A stretch of DNA of 41,896 nucleotides from Acidimicrobiaceae bacterium (GCA_025464005.1 JAODBO010000064.1:1-41896); one strand, 5' to 3'; shown: positions 1 to 8,486, counted from the first letter of the stretch. Numbers and translations: made by a program. Notes: generated by a model from the letters alone, not told the origin.

Positions 1-227
1 CCAGAGTGCGGTACTTCATGACTTCCCCCTTCGGTAAGTGTCCGGTGAGCGTTCCGCTTCCGGGGCCCGCTGTTGGACGCCGACCAGACCCGGCGCATAG
101 TGGCTCTGCCGATTGACGGGTCGCGGCCGGCGCTGGTGCACGCTGCCCGGCGGGAAGGAAGCAACGTCCTGGCGCCGGGAACCCGAGCCGACGACAGACT
201 CGTCGTCACTGGACACTGAGCCCCGGC
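1..227. other. Left edge, no gene recognised
   Basis: No coding region with recognisable family features is visible on either strand. Short open frames of about 65-75 codons exist but have arginine- and proline-rich compositions typical of out-of-frame GC-rich DNA. The stretch lies downstream of the minus-strand nitroreductase gene, so it may only hold its 3' flank. Confidence 0.5.
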
Positions 228-677
228 CTATTCGGACGGTGCGGAGGAAACCGTCCGTAGCTGCTCGTCGTCGAAGACGATCTCGACGAGCGGGCTACGC
301 GCGAACCAGTCGTCGAAGCTCTGGCGCTGGCTGACCCGCGCTGCGATCTCAGGCCGGTTTTGCAGGTCGAGGACAGCGGTGATCACTCGGCGCCGTGTCG
401 GCTCGTCGACCGGCGCCGCGGTCGCGGGCAGGTCGGCCGTGACACCATGCTTGAGATGCACGGTGAACCGCGGATGGGCGCGTACGTTCGCGTACCAACT
501 GCGGGGGCCGGGCACGCCGGTCAGGTACCAGCGACCGTCGACGCGGTGGAACCAGACCTCGATGCGGCGCGGGATGCCGCTGCGCCTGCCGAGTGTCGTG
601 ATGTCGATCGTGTGCTCGGCCCCGGAGGAGTCCGGCCCTATGTCGAGGGCGCGGGTGACGGCGTCCTCCACGGTCAC
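228..677 (-). CDS. Deazaflavin (F420)-dependent nitroreductase family protein
   Basis: A 149-residue protein of the DUF385/deazaflavin-dependent nitroreductase family, small split-barrel proteins that bind F420 (sometimes FMN or haem) and reduce quinones or nitro compounds. Seen in the sequence: the family hallmark ITTLGRRSG near residues 26-34, followed by a WYLTG strand and a WYANVRAHP segment around residues 61-69; the length is normal for the family. The start is GTG; its first bases overlap the stop of a short upstream frame (GTGA), and an in-frame stop 14 codons upstream excludes a longer start. It follows an AraC-type regulator gene on the same strand, so the two may be co-transcribed. 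The substrate cannot be told. Confidence 0.85.
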   Translation of the reverse strand: MTVEDAVTRALDIGPDSSGAEHTIDITTLGRRSGIPRRIEVWFHRVDGRWYLTGVPGPRSWYANVRAHPRFTVHLKHGVTADLPATAAPVDEPTRRRVITAVLDLQNRPEIAARVSQRQSFDDWFARSPLVEIVFDDEQLRTVSSAPSE

Positions 678-913
678 AGTCCGGTCTTCCGCTCGGCATC
701 GACACGCGCGTCGTCGTTATCGATTCCGGTACGGCCCGGCGTGCGATGCTCCATACTTCTTTCCTCGGATGCGTTCGGTGCGTGGTCGGCGGGCTTCATC
801 ACCGTCCTCTTGCTTGTGGCGACTGTCCCGGAATTCATGGCGCGTTCCGATACCTCCATGAGACCAGCGGCCCGAGCATCCGGCCAGCAAGATCCTCTCG
901 CGTCGTTGCACAA
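674..913 (-). CDS. Small unknown ORF between AraC regulator and nitroreductase
   Basis: A frame of up to 79 codons (TTG start) begins 21 bases after the AraC-type gene and ends in a GTGA overlap with the start of the nitroreductase gene. That arrangement would fit translational coupling. An internal ATG around position 752 is preceded by GAGGAAAG, so a peptide of about 26 residues is also possible. No domain, signal peptide or membrane segment is recognised, and composition is not convincing as a folded protein. It may be non-coding leader sequence. Confidence 0.2.
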   Translation of the reverse strand: MCNDARGSCWPDARAAGLMEVSERAMNSGTVATSKRTVMKPADHAPNASEERSMEHRTPGRTGIDNDDARVDAERKTGL

Positions 914-934
914 TCCTCTTCGATTAGGCGATTT

Positions 935-1840
935 TCACGGCAGTGCCGCGGCTGCGGGACCGAATCCCCCGCGCATGCGCTCTGCATCGAGGCTCGGTGG
1001 AGCACCGAACTGGCGCCGGTACTCCCGGCTGAACTGGGACGGACTGTCGTAGCCGACGCGGTGGCCGACGCCGGTGATGTCGTTCGGGCGGTTCGCCAGC
1101 AGCAATCTCGCCGCCTGCAGCCGGATGTGCTTCTGAAACTGGATCGGGGTCATTCCCGTCACCGTCTGGAAGTTCCGGTGGAAAGCGGAGACACTCATCC
1201 CCGAGAGTTGTGCCACGTCCTCGACCCGGAACGGCCGGGTGTAGTTCTCCCGGATCCACTGGACCGCCCGCGTGATGTGGTTCAGGCTGCTGTCCGCGAG
1301 GCCGAGCTGACGGACGACGTCGCCTTGTTCCCCGGTCATCAGCCGCCAGAGGATCTCGCGCTTGAACAACGGGGTCAGTGTCTTCCGGTCCCGTGGCCGG
1401 TCGAGCAGGCGCAGCAGCCGCACGATGGCGTCGAGCAGCTCGTCCGGGGCATCACTGACCGCGATTCCCGGGCGTGGCGTGCCGGGGGATCGCGGCAGGT
1501 CTCCCGGCCCGGCCTGCAGCAGCAGCTCGGCGATGGCGGCAGGCTCCAGGGTCATCCCGAAACCGAGCGTGGGGTGGCCCGGGGTGGCATCGATGACATG
1601 TCCCGTCACCGGGAGGTCGACCGAGGCGACGAGGTACTGACCAGCGCGGTAGTCATAGACGTGCTCTCCCAGCGCGAGACGCTTGCCACCCCGGGCGATG
1701 ACCGCCAGCACCGTGCCGGACATCGCGGACTCCGGAGCAACGGCGTGGTCGGTCTTGCAGATCCGGACACCGTCGATGGCGGTGCTCAGATCGGGACGAG
1801 CGTGGCTGTCCAGTACGTCGCGAAGCTCGTCCAGAGACAT
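935..1840 (-). CDS. AraC family transcriptional regulator with AraC_N domain
   Basis: A regulator of about 301 residues. The N-terminal two thirds resemble the AraC_N sensor domain (YqhC-like; SGTVLAVIARGGKRLALGE near residues 41-59 and a GQYLVASVDLPVTG strand). The C-terminal hundred residues hold the two AraC helix-turn-helices (VEDVAQLSGMSVSAFHRNFQ, then ITGVGHRVGYDSPSQFSREY). The frame is open further upstream, but that extension is alanine/arginine-rich and unlike the family, so the ATG at 1840 is preferred although no strong ribosome binding site precedes it. Relatives often control neighbouring aldehyde or quinone oxidoreductase genes; here the deazaflavin enzyme downstream is the obvious candidate target, which is inference. 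Confidence 0.88.
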   Translation of the reverse strand: MSLDELRDVLDSHARPDLSTAIDGVRICKTDHAVAPESAMSGTVLAVIARGGKRLALGEHVYDYRAGQYLVASVDLPVTGHVIDATPGHPTLGFGMTLEPAAIAELLLQAGPGDLPRSPGTPRPGIAVSDAPDELLDAIVRLLRLLDRPRDRKTLTPLFKREILWRLMTGEQGDVVRQLGLADSSLNHITRAVQWIRENYTRPFRVEDVAQLSGMSVSAFHRNFQTVTGMTPIQFQKHIRLQAARLLLANRPNDITGVGHRVGYDSPSQFSREYRRQFGAPPSLDAERMRGGFGPAAAALP

Positions 1841-2263
1841 GTCACGATTGCACCACAGAACTCGCGGCGATCGCCCGACAGCGAGAGGATCGTGCAAGGA
1901 CTCGGGAGTTTCGTGAAAGCGTCCGCTGGCCCTGCGGGTCCGAGATGGAGCTGCGGCCGCTTCGGCCGCCGCAGCGGCCGGGATTTTCGCCCGAGGGCAG
2001 CACGCCGGGCCGAGCCACCCGATCTTCATGGAACGTTGGTTACCGCTGAAAGAACCATCGCGAAGAGACAGCGACCAGCTCCGCCGTGCGAGGTGTGACT
2101 GTGCCCATGAGCGACCCGTGGATAGCCAGGCCAGACGGCTGCTGCGGATGCATTGGAAGCTCTAAAGGGCTAATCGGACCACCGCCGGGAACCAGGTGCC
2201 CGACGACCGTTCGTGGCCACCCTCAGGGAAGGACTCAGTCCTGCGCGGTGTCCGGTAGGGGTG
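1841..2263. other. Intergenic stretch, no gene recognised
   Basis: This stretch lies between the AraC-type gene start and the end of the histidine kinase gene, both on the minus strand. No frame here resembles a protein. It presumably holds the AraC gene promoter and the kinase gene's 3' end; no clear hairpin or promoter pair was identified by eye. Confidence 0.5.
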
Positions 2264-3394
2264 CTAACCGAGCGGGACGTGCCAAGCCATCTCGGTCCCT
2301 CCGGCTGTCCGGCCGGACAGGGTGAAGGTTCCCCCGAGAAGCTCGGCACGCTCGGCGATGTTGGGAAGGCCTCGGCCCGGTGAGTGCGTGCCCACATCCG
2401 TGCCGACGCCGTCGTCGGTCACTCGTAGGTGCACCGCGTCGTCGACCGACAGCTCCACCTGGACGGTATGGGCGCGAGCGTGGCGTGCGACGTTGGAGAG
2501 CGCCTCGCGAAGCGTCGCGAGCAGCTCGGTTGCGACCGAAGTGCCGACCCTGCGGTCGATGGCGCCGACGAAGCGCACCTCGGGCTCGAAGCCGAGAGTC
2601 CGGGCGGCCTCGGCGCACGTCTCGAGCACGAGCGCGCGCACACCCCGTTCGGCGGTCGGAGGAGGGTCGAGCGCGAAGATCGTCGTGCGGACCTGTCGGA
2701 TCGTGTCGTCGAGCTCCCTGACGGCGTCCTCGACACGTGAACGAAGCTCGGGATCCTGGACGAGGGGCAACGCCGACTGCAGCGCCAGACCGGTGGCGAA
2801 CAGGCGCTGGATGACCGTGTCGTGGAGGTCTCGGGCGATGCGCTCGCGGTCCGCCGCGAGGCTCAGCTCGCCGAGGCGAGCGTGCAGGCGTGCGTTGTCC
2901 ACGGCGATGCCGACGACCCCAGCAAGCGCGACGACGATGTCTTCGTCCGACTCGGAGAATTCGCTCTCGCCGCGCTTCTCGGTCACGTAGAGATTGCCGT
3001 AGACCTCGCCGCGGATCCGCAGCGGCGCGCCGATGAACGAGCGCATCGGCGGATGAGAGGGAGGAAAGCCGATCGAGTCGGGATGGGCCGACAGATCGGC
3101 TAGGCGCAGCGGTGTCGGCTCGACGATCAGCAGGCCCAGGATCCCGGCCCCTTCGGGGAGGTGGCCGATCGCCGCGGCCGTGGCGTCGTCCATGCCGACG
3201 TGGACGAACTGGGCAAGACCCTTGCCGGAGGGGTCGAGGATGCCGAGCGCGCCATAGCGTGCGCCGGTGAGCGAGCACGCGGCCTTGGCGATGCGGTGTA
3301 GCACCCCCGGTAGCTCGAGATCCGACTCGATGGCGAGCACTGCACCGAGCAGTGCCTGGAGCTGGTCGGGGTCGCGAATCCCGTGGTACGGCAC
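2264..3394 (-). CDS. GAF-domain sensor histidine kinase (DevS/DosT-like)
   Basis: A 376-residue soluble kinase. One GAF domain spans about residues 25-175, then a HisKA_3 dimerisation helix with the phospho-acceptor His near 191 (RIARDLHDTVIQ), and a HATPase_c domain with the N box (ALSNVARHARA) and G boxes (DDGVGTD, GRGLPNIAERAELLGG). The GAF contains GFPPSHPPM with His114; the same motif in mycobacterial DevS/DosT holds, as I recall, the haem-ligating His, so a gas or redox sensor is possible. Mycobacterial relatives carry two GAF domains, this one only one. GTG start; an in-frame stop five codons upstream rules out a longer form. Divergent from its likely partner regulator, 64 bases away. 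Confidence 0.92.
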   Translation of the reverse strand: MPYHGIRDPDQLQALLGAVLAIESDLELPGVLHRIAKAACSLTGARYGALGILDPSGKGLAQFVHVGMDDATAAAIGHLPEGAGILGLLIVEPTPLRLADLSAHPDSIGFPPSHPPMRSFIGAPLRIRGEVYGNLYVTEKRGESEFSESDEDIVVALAGVVGIAVDNARLHARLGELSLAADRERIARDLHDTVIQRLFATGLALQSALPLVQDPELRSRVEDAVRELDDTIRQVRTTIFALDPPPTAERGVRALVLETCAEAARTLGFEPEVRFVGAIDRRVGTSVATELLATLREALSNVARHARAHTVQVELSVDDAVHLRVTDDGVGTDVGTHSPGRGLPNIAERAELLGGTFTLSGRTAGGTEMAWHVPLG

Positions 3395-3458
3395 GCCGCC
3401 ATCATTTCACGCCGGACGCTTCGCAGGCTCAGCCGCATCAGTCGTGCAGACTGGGAGT

Positions 3459-4121
3459 ATGGCTGTGCGCGTGTTCCTGCTCGACGACCACCAGATCGTG
3501 CGCGAGGGCATTCGCCGCGTGCTCGAGGCCGACGCCGATCTCGTCGTCGTCGGCGAGGCTGGCACGGCGGCCGAGGCCCTGGCTCGGATCCCGCCGACCG
3601 GGCCCGACGTTGCGATCCTCGACGTACGACTCCCCGACGGCAACGGAATCGAGGTGTGCAGGGAGATCCGCTCCCGCCATCCTGAGGTGGCCTGCATCAT
3701 CCTCACCTCGTTCGCGGACGACGAGGCGCTCGCCCAGGCTGTGATCGCAGGTGCTGCGGGATATGTGCTCAAGCAGATCCAGGGCAACGACCTCGTGGCA
3801 TCGGTGCGGGCGGTCGCCTCGGGAGAGACGCTCGTCGACGACGCCACGACCCGTCGCGTCCTCGACGAGCTGCGCCGGGCGCACGCGGCGAACGAGGGCG
3901 CTGAGAACCTCACCACCCGGGAGCGGGAGATCCTCGAGCTGATCGCGGACGGAAAGACGAATCGCCAGATCGGCGCCGAGCTGTACCTTGCGGAGAAGAC
4001 GGTGAAGAACTACGTCTCGAACCTGCTTGCCAAGCTCGGCATGGGCCGGCGCTCCGAAGCAGCTGCCTATGCCGCCCGGCTGGCAGAGCGGCGCGCGCAA
4101 TCGGCTCGCTGGGAGCAGTAG
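3459..4121 (+). CDS. LuxR/NarL-type response regulator (DevR-like)
   Basis: A 220-residue response regulator. The receiver domain (residues 1-120) has the acidic pair DD at 9-10, the phospho-acceptor Asp55 (VAILDVRLPDG) and the conserved Lys in YVLKQ. A C-terminal LuxR helix-turn-helix follows (LTTREREILELIADGKTNRQIGAELYL). The frame is open upstream, but ATG 3459 starts exactly at the usual receiver N terminus. The divergent kinase gene is the probable partner, and the universal stress gene downstream is a plausible target, as in the mycobacterial dormancy regulon. Confidence 0.93.
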   Translation: MAVRVFLLDDHQIVREGIRRVLEADADLVVVGEAGTAAEALARIPPTGPDVAILDVRLPDGNGIEVCREIRSRHPEVACIILTSFADDEALAQAVIAGAAGYVLKQIQGNDLVASVRAVASGETLVDDATTRRVLDELRRAHAANEGAENLTTREREILELIADGKTNRQIGAELYLAEKTVKNYVSNLLAKLGMGRRSEAAAYAARLAERRAQSARWEQ

Positions 4122-4162
4122 GGGCCGAGAGGACCTACACCGACTAGGCGAGCGCACGCGCC

Positions 4163-4182
4163 TTTGGGGCGATACGTCCGTT
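4163..4182. promoter_or_regulatory. Weak DevR-box-like sequence upstream of stress gene
   Basis: About 56 bases before the universal stress gene lies TTTGGGGCGATACGTCCGTT, which matches roughly 12 of 20 positions of the mycobacterial DosR box (TT-S-GGGACT-WW-AGTCCC-S-AA). The match is poor in the right half. It is listed because of its position next to a DevR-like gene; it may be chance. Confidence 0.2.
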
Positions 4183-4237
4183 AGGCCCTGTTCCGGTCCC
4201 TCCGGCGCTGCAAATGTTGCGCTAGAGGAGGTGCACC

Positions 4238-4711
4238 GTGAGCACGAACCAATTCTCGGACCAGATCGATGGGTCAGCGGCGCTTGACCGACCGGCCCCG
4301 CTCATAGTGGTCGGCGTGGACGGTTCCGACCAGTCGTCGGCAGCGCTGACCTGGGCGGCAGAGGAGGCACGCCTACGAGGTGGCACGCTGAAAGTGGTGC
4401 ATGCCTGGAACGTCCCGACGGTGGAATATGCCAGCTACATCCCCACCGCCTTCGCGGATCTGGGCGACGCCGCATCGATCGAGCTCGACGCCCAGATCGC
4501 CGAGGTGCTCGGCCCCGACCCGGACGTGCCGCTCGAACGGGAGGTCCGAGAGGGCCCTCCGGCCCAGGCGATCCTGGACGCCGCAAAGGACGCCTCGCTC
4601 CTGGTCGTCGGATCGCGCGGCAGGGGTGGGTTCGCCGGGCTGTTGCTCGGCTCGGTGAGCACGCAGGTGACCCACCATGCGCACTGCCCCGTGACGGTCG
4701 TGAGGACGTGA
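4238..4711 (+). CDS. Universal stress protein (UspA family, ATP-binding type)
   Basis: A 157-residue single-domain Usp. It opens with VVGVDGSDQSS and closes with the nucleotide-binding signature G-2x-G-9x-G-S (GSRGRGGFAGLLLGS) followed by HCPVTVVR, so it is of the ATP-binding class. GTG start preceded by a strong AGAGGAGG. It lies 116 bases after the response regulator gene on the same strand and probably belongs to that stress module. A second, unrelated reading frame follows 64 bases later. Confidence 0.93.
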   Translation: MSTNQFSDQIDGSAALDRPAPLIVVGVDGSDQSSAALTWAAEEARLRGGTLKVVHAWNVPTVEYASYIPTAFADLGDAASIELDAQIAEVLGPDPDVPLEREVREGPPAQAILDAAKDASLLVVGSRGRGGFAGLLLGSVSTQVTHHAHCPVTVVRT

Positions 4712-4775
4712 GGTTCGGAATCCGGCTGCAGGCGGGCGCATCCGCGCTCGTCTCGCCTATCGGAGGACTAAGCGG

Positions 4776-5276
4776 ATGTTCATTCAGGACTTCCAGATAA
4801 TCGAGCGGCGCTACGACGAGCTCGTCGTCGCGCTCACCGCCAAAGCGCAGGCGTTGCTCGGCGATGCGCTCGACACTGCCCGATTCGAAGGAGAGCGCCT
4901 CCGCGTCAAGGTCGGCCCTCCGGGATGGCCGGCGCTCGTTGGCAAAACGGTGAAGATCCGCCCCGGTCGTTTGCGGGCCCACGGTGACGGCGTTCTGCTC
5001 GCGTTCTCCTGGGAGGCGCACGGCGGCGCCTCGCTGTTCCCCCGGCTCGACGCCGACCTGGCAGTGGCGCCGCTCGGCATGGGCCAGACCCAGATCGTGC
5101 TGCGGGCTCGCTACGAGCCGCCAGGCGGAGCGCTCGGGCGCAATGTCGACCGGTTACTGCTGCATCGCGTCGCCGAATCGACGTTGCGGGCCTTCCTCGA
5201 GCGCCTGTGCTCCGGCCTGGACGGCCGGGAAGCATCGCCGCGCGCCGCCGGCCGGCCTGAGCCCCGCCCGTGCTGA
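4776..5276 (+). CDS. Conserved-looking protein of unknown function
   Basis: A 166-residue soluble protein that I do not recognise. It has no signal peptide or membrane segment. The middle (about residues 35-125) alternates beta-like stretches such as LRVKVGPPGWPALVGKTVKI, LLAFSWEAHG and QIVLRARYEPPGG, ending in an amphipathic helix around LHRVAESTLRAFLERL. This layout recalls a START/SRPBCC-type lipid-binding fold, a guess only. ATG start preceded by GGAGGACTAAGCGG. It follows the universal stress gene and its stop codon is the first base triplet of a hairpin, which ends the unit. Confidence 0.65.
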   Translation: MFIQDFQIIERRYDELVVALTAKAQALLGDALDTARFEGERLRVKVGPPGWPALVGKTVKIRPGRLRAHGDGVLLAFSWEAHGGASLFPRLDADLAVAPLGMGQTQIVLRARYEPPGGALGRNVDRLLLHRVAESTLRAFLERLCSGLDGREASPRAAGRPEPRPC

Positions 5277-5309
5277 AGCACTCCGCGGCCGCGCCCACGG
5301 AGTGCTTCA
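5274..5309 (+). terminator. Perfect 12-bp hairpin at the stop codon
   Basis: TGAAGCACTCCG at 5274-5285 pairs perfectly with CGGAGTGCTTCA at 5298-5309 across a 12-base loop. The TGA stop of the preceding gene forms the first three bases of the stem. No T tract follows, as is common for actinobacterial terminators. The pirin gene ends from the other side at 5467, so the hairpin may serve both strands. Confidence 0.65.
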
Positions 5310-5466
5310 CGGCCGAGGTGCCAACGGCCGCCTGTGGAACAGTTTCCCGAGGATCTCGCCTCAGAGGCGCTTTCCCCGTTGCCGGGAGCGCCGACGTGGC
5401 GGCGCCATCCAGCAGGCGCCCTCGCAGCTGCGTCCTCGAACTCGACCATTCGCTGTCTCGGAGACG

Positions 5467-6477
5467 TCAGATCCCGGTGTGCTCGGCTCGCACCGGGTTG
5501 GGATCGGGCACGTGGGGCATGAGCGCGTTCGCCGGGATGGTGCCAAGACGACCGGCTTGGAAGTCGTCGAGCGCTTGCATGATCTCGTCCCGGGTGTTCA
5601 TGACGAACGGCCCGTAGTGCTCGACGGGCTCTCGAATGGGTTGGCCCCCCAGTACGAGGACCTCGAGGTTGACGCTGCGGGGGTCCTGGCGGTCGACGCC
5701 CTCGACGCGCATCCAGTCGCCGGGGCCGAACGCCACCAGCTGGCCCATCTGCACCGGCCGCCTCTCACTGCCTACGAGACCAGAGCCGGCGAGCACGTAG
5801 GCGAGACCGTTGAAGCTCGGGTTCCAGGCGAGCTCGAGCAGCGCCCCCGGCGACACCGAGGCATGCATGAGGGCCATCGGGGTGTGCGTAGATCCCGGAC
5901 CTCGGTGACCGGCGACCTCGCCGGCGATGATCCTCACCAGCGAGCCTCCATCAACCGAGGATACGACCACCATCTGGCCGGCCTCGATGCCCTGGTAGGC
6001 GGGAGGAGTCATCTTCTCCTTGGCCGGCAGGTTCACCCAGAGCTGAATGCCGTGGAACAGGCCACCTGAGACCACGAGCTCCTCGGGAGGCGTTTCGATG
6101 TGCAGGATGCCGCCCCCCGCCGTCATCCACTGGGTGTCCCCGTTGGTGATGAGACCACCGCCGCCATTCGAGTCCTGGTGGGCGAAGGTGCCGTCGATCA
6201 TGTAGGTCACCGTCTCGAACCCGCGGTGCGGGTGCCAGGGGGTTCCCTTCGGCTCGCCGGGCGCATAGTCGACCTCGCCCATCTGGTCCATGTGGACGAA
6301 GGGATCCAGGTCCCGAAGGTTCATCCCAGCAAAGGCACGCCGCACCGGGAAGCCTTCCCCCTCGAAGGCGCTCGGGGCTGTCGTCACCGACACCACCGGA
6401 CGTTCGATCGCTTCGTGAATGTCGGGAGCGGTGAGTTTGGGCAGGCGGGACCAATCGTCGGGTGTCACGGTGGGCAT
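5467..6477 (-). CDS. Pirin family bicupin protein
   Basis: A 336-residue pirin with the N-terminal cupin carrying the metal ligands (HPHRGFETVTYMIDG with two His around residue 83, and ILHIETPPEE with His and Glu around residue 128) and a second cupin-like C-terminal domain. Bacterial pirins bind iron and some act as quercetinases or as redox-sensitive partners of metabolic enzymes. ATG start with AAGGGAG at a suitable distance. The gene stands alone between convergent and same-strand neighbours. Its substrate is not deducible. Confidence 0.93.
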   Translation of the reverse strand: MPTVTPDDWSRLPKLTAPDIHEAIERPVVSVTTAPSAFEGEGFPVRRAFAGMNLRDLDPFVHMDQMGEVDYAPGEPKGTPWHPHRGFETVTYMIDGTFAHQDSNGGGGLITNGDTQWMTAGGGILHIETPPEELVVSGGLFHGIQLWVNLPAKEKMTPPAYQGIEAGQMVVVSSVDGGSLVRIIAGEVAGHRGPGSTHTPMALMHASVSPGALLELAWNPSFNGLAYVLAGSGLVGSERRPVQMGQLVAFGPGDWMRVEGVDRQDPRSVNLEVLVLGGQPIREPVEHYGPFVMNTRDEIMQALDDFQAGRLGTIPANALMPHVPDPNPVRAEHTGI

Positions 6478-6572
6478 GGGCTTCTCCCTTCGCTACGTCA
6501 TGGTCCATCATGGCAAAGTGCCCCGCGAACTGGACGGCGCGGGCCGGACCCGAGGCCGCCGAGCTGGAGATC

Positions 6573-7364
6573 TCATTCACGGCTCGTGATCGCCTCGGCC
6601 TCTACTCCTCGCGGGTCGCCGTCCGCGTCACGAATGACGCGGATCGCCCCGAAGTGTGCCGCATGGAGAATCGGGAGAAGCGCGTCCGGTTGGTCGCCGC
6701 CGACTTCGGCGAGCACGTGTGCGCCGACTCTGAGCCACTCGCGGGCCTCGCTCACGGCTCGCCGCACCACGACGAGGCCGTCGTCGCCCCCGTCGAGGGC
6801 CGTGGTGGGCTCGAAGGCGCGCACGTCGCGAGGCAAGTAGGCGAGCTCGTGGGTCGGCACATAGGGAAGCACGGCGACGACGACGTCGACGGTCCCCTTC
6901 CACGACACGGGTACGCCGTGGAAGAGATCGCCTTCGACGACCGTCACGCCGTTACTCCGCGCGCACCGTGCTGCGACAGGGTCGCGCTCGGTACCGAGCA
7001 CCGACGCGCCTGGCCGACGGTCGAGGAGCACCGACGCGATCGCTCCGCTCCCGGTTCCGAGATCGATCGCCCGGCCATCCGGCGGGAGAAGCTCTGCTGC
7101 ACGCTCGGCCAGCGGCTCGCTCTGCCACCGCGGGACGAAGACGCTCGGAGCGACCACGATCGACAGTCCGCAGAACTTTGTCGTGCCAGTGATCCAGGCG
7201 ATCGGCTCGCCGGTCGATCGTCGCTCCACGAGGCCGGCCAGCATCTCGTCGTCGCCCCGAGCGGCTGCGGCGAGCTCCGCCGCCTCTTCCTCAGGCGCCA
7301 CGAACCCCGCTGCGGCGAGACGGCGCGTCGCGTCTGCCAGTGCGTTTGTCGGCCGTCCGGGCAC
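6573..7364 (-). CDS. PrmC/HemK-related putative protein N5-glutamine methyltransferase
   Basis: A 263-residue SAM-dependent methyltransferase. Seen: an N-terminal helical region, VFVPRWQSE (PrmC has VFIPRPETE), the SAM-binding DLGTGSGAIA, and an acidic end of the next strand (GTERD). Where true PrmC has the NPPY substrate motif this protein has LPYVPT. This variant marks a PrmC-related actinobacterial subfamily with unknown substrate, so it should not be called the release-factor methylase itself. GTG start, weak ribosome binding site. It probably forms a single-gene unit. Confidence 0.85.
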   Translation of the reverse strand: MPGRPTNALADATRRLAAAGFVAPEEEAAELAAAARGDDEMLAGLVERRSTGEPIAWITGTTKFCGLSIVVAPSVFVPRWQSEPLAERAAELLPPDGRAIDLGTGSGAIASVLLDRRPGASVLGTERDPVAARCARSNGVTVVEGDLFHGVPVSWKGTVDVVVAVLPYVPTHELAYLPRDVRAFEPTTALDGGDDGLVVVRRAVSEAREWLRVGAHVLAEVGGDQPDALLPILHAAHFGAIRVIRDADGDPRGVEAEAITSRE

Positions 7365-7484
7365 GGCCCGATTGAAGCACGTATTCAGTCGTAGAAGCCG
7401 TCGAAGGACCCGCCGATGTCGCGTTGGACCGGCGGATCGAGGATCTCGGCCTCGGCGTCGCTAACCTCAGCGATATAGAACGGC

Positions 7485-7745
7485 GTGGAGCGGATGGAGG
7501 TGGTCGCCTTGTCGGCAGAGGGTGAGCCAGTCGGTTTCGAGCGGCAGGTCAAACCGCTTTTTCGCCCCCGTGATCGGGAGTCGATGCGCTCCGCGTTCGA
7601 CCTCTGGGACTACGACGACGTCAAGAGCCACGCCACGGCGATCCTCGAGCGATTGCGCAACGGCTCCATGCCGTGTGACGGTGCATGGCCCGCGGAGGAC
7701 GTCGGAGCATTCCAGCGTTGGGTCGACTCGGAGATGCCCGAGTAG
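7485..7745 (+). CDS. Small protein of unknown function with KPLFR..D motif
   Basis: An 86-residue soluble protein (77 if the ATG at 7494 is used in place of the GTG at 7485). It contains FERQVKPLFRPRDRESM and ends with LRNGSMPCDGAWPAEDVGAFQRWVDS. Similar pairs of motifs occur, to my memory, in small domains found alone or next to ferritin-like or cytochrome-like proteins, but the haem motif CxxCH is absent. No operon partner is evident; the glycosylase gene follows 128 bases later. Function unknown. Confidence 0.7.
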   Translation: MERMEVVALSAEGEPVGFERQVKPLFRPRDRESMRSAFDLWDYDDVKSHATAILERLRNGSMPCDGAWPAEDVGAFQRWVDSEMPE

Positions 7746-7873
7746 CTGCACCGTCGGGCCTCGCCCACGACGGGTCTCGAGATCTCGATCGCCACGAGCA
7801 CGACAGGGACGACATCGACGAACCGCCCCACCGTGGCGCGAACCGCAGCTCATCAGGGTGCGATGATCTCGAG

Positions 7874-8416
7874 GTGGACCGGCCGCACGAGAGTCTCGCC
7901 GCTGCCGCCGGCGTTGCCGACGTCGTAGGTCCAGGACTTGCCGTCTTGTTCTGCGGGATCAATCCCGGTCTGCTCTCGCAGCAGCTCGGCCAGCACTTCG
8001 CTCGGCCGGGCAACCGCTTCTGGAAGGTGCTCCACGCGGCTGGGTTCACCGCGACGGTGCTGGCGCCGGCCGATCAGTGCCGGCTTCTCGACGTCGGGGT
8101 CGGCATCACCAACCTCGTCGAACGGGGCTCCGCGGCGGCCGCGGAGCTCACGAGCGCGGAATTGCGCGCGGGCGTGCTGCGCCTGGCGGACAAGGCCGAG
8201 CGTCTCTCGCCTCGCTATATTGCCGTCCTCGGCGTGCAGGCTTACCGGACGGCCTTCAGGCGACCGAAGGCGGTCGTTGGCGAGCAGCCGGAGCGGCTCG
8301 GGGGAGCCGGACTGTGGGTGCTGCCGAATCCGAGCGGCTTGCAGGCCCACTATCAGATGGCGGAGATGGCCGTGCTCTACCGTGAGCTCGGGCGAGCGGC
8401 CGGCCTCGCGACCTAG
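7874..8416 (+). CDS. mug: G/U mismatch-specific uracil-DNA glycosylase (Mug family)
   Basis: A glycosylase of about 180 residues that removes uracil (and related lesions) from G:U or G:T mispairs in base excision repair. Seen: FCGINPGL with the catalytic Asn in motif 1, GNRFWKVLHAAGF as in Mug, and motif 2 NPSGLQAHY. No ATG fits the N terminus; the GTG at 7874 gives the normal family length and is chosen over in-frame upstream starts whose sequence is unlike the family. It is convergent with the following DHDPS-family gene. Confidence 0.9.
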   Translation: MDRPHESLAAAAGVADVVGPGLAVLFCGINPGLLSQQLGQHFARPGNRFWKVLHAAGFTATVLAPADQCRLLDVGVGITNLVERGSAAAAELTSAELRAGVLRLADKAERLSPRYIAVLGVQAYRTAFRRPKAVVGEQPERLGGAGLWVLPNPSGLQAHYQMAEMAVLYRELGRAAGLAT

Positions 8417-8486
8417 TCGGGCCGGGCGGCTCGGGTAAAGTCCGGCGGCTTGGGCAGGCCCGGCGAGTCCGGTCAGACGCTCGGGA

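Noticed and set aside
8421..8464. GCCGGGC/GCCCGGC inverted repeat as terminator between the glycosylase and lyase genes
   Set aside because: The stem is 7 bp with a 30-base loop and no T tract; such pairs are frequent in GC-rich DNA.
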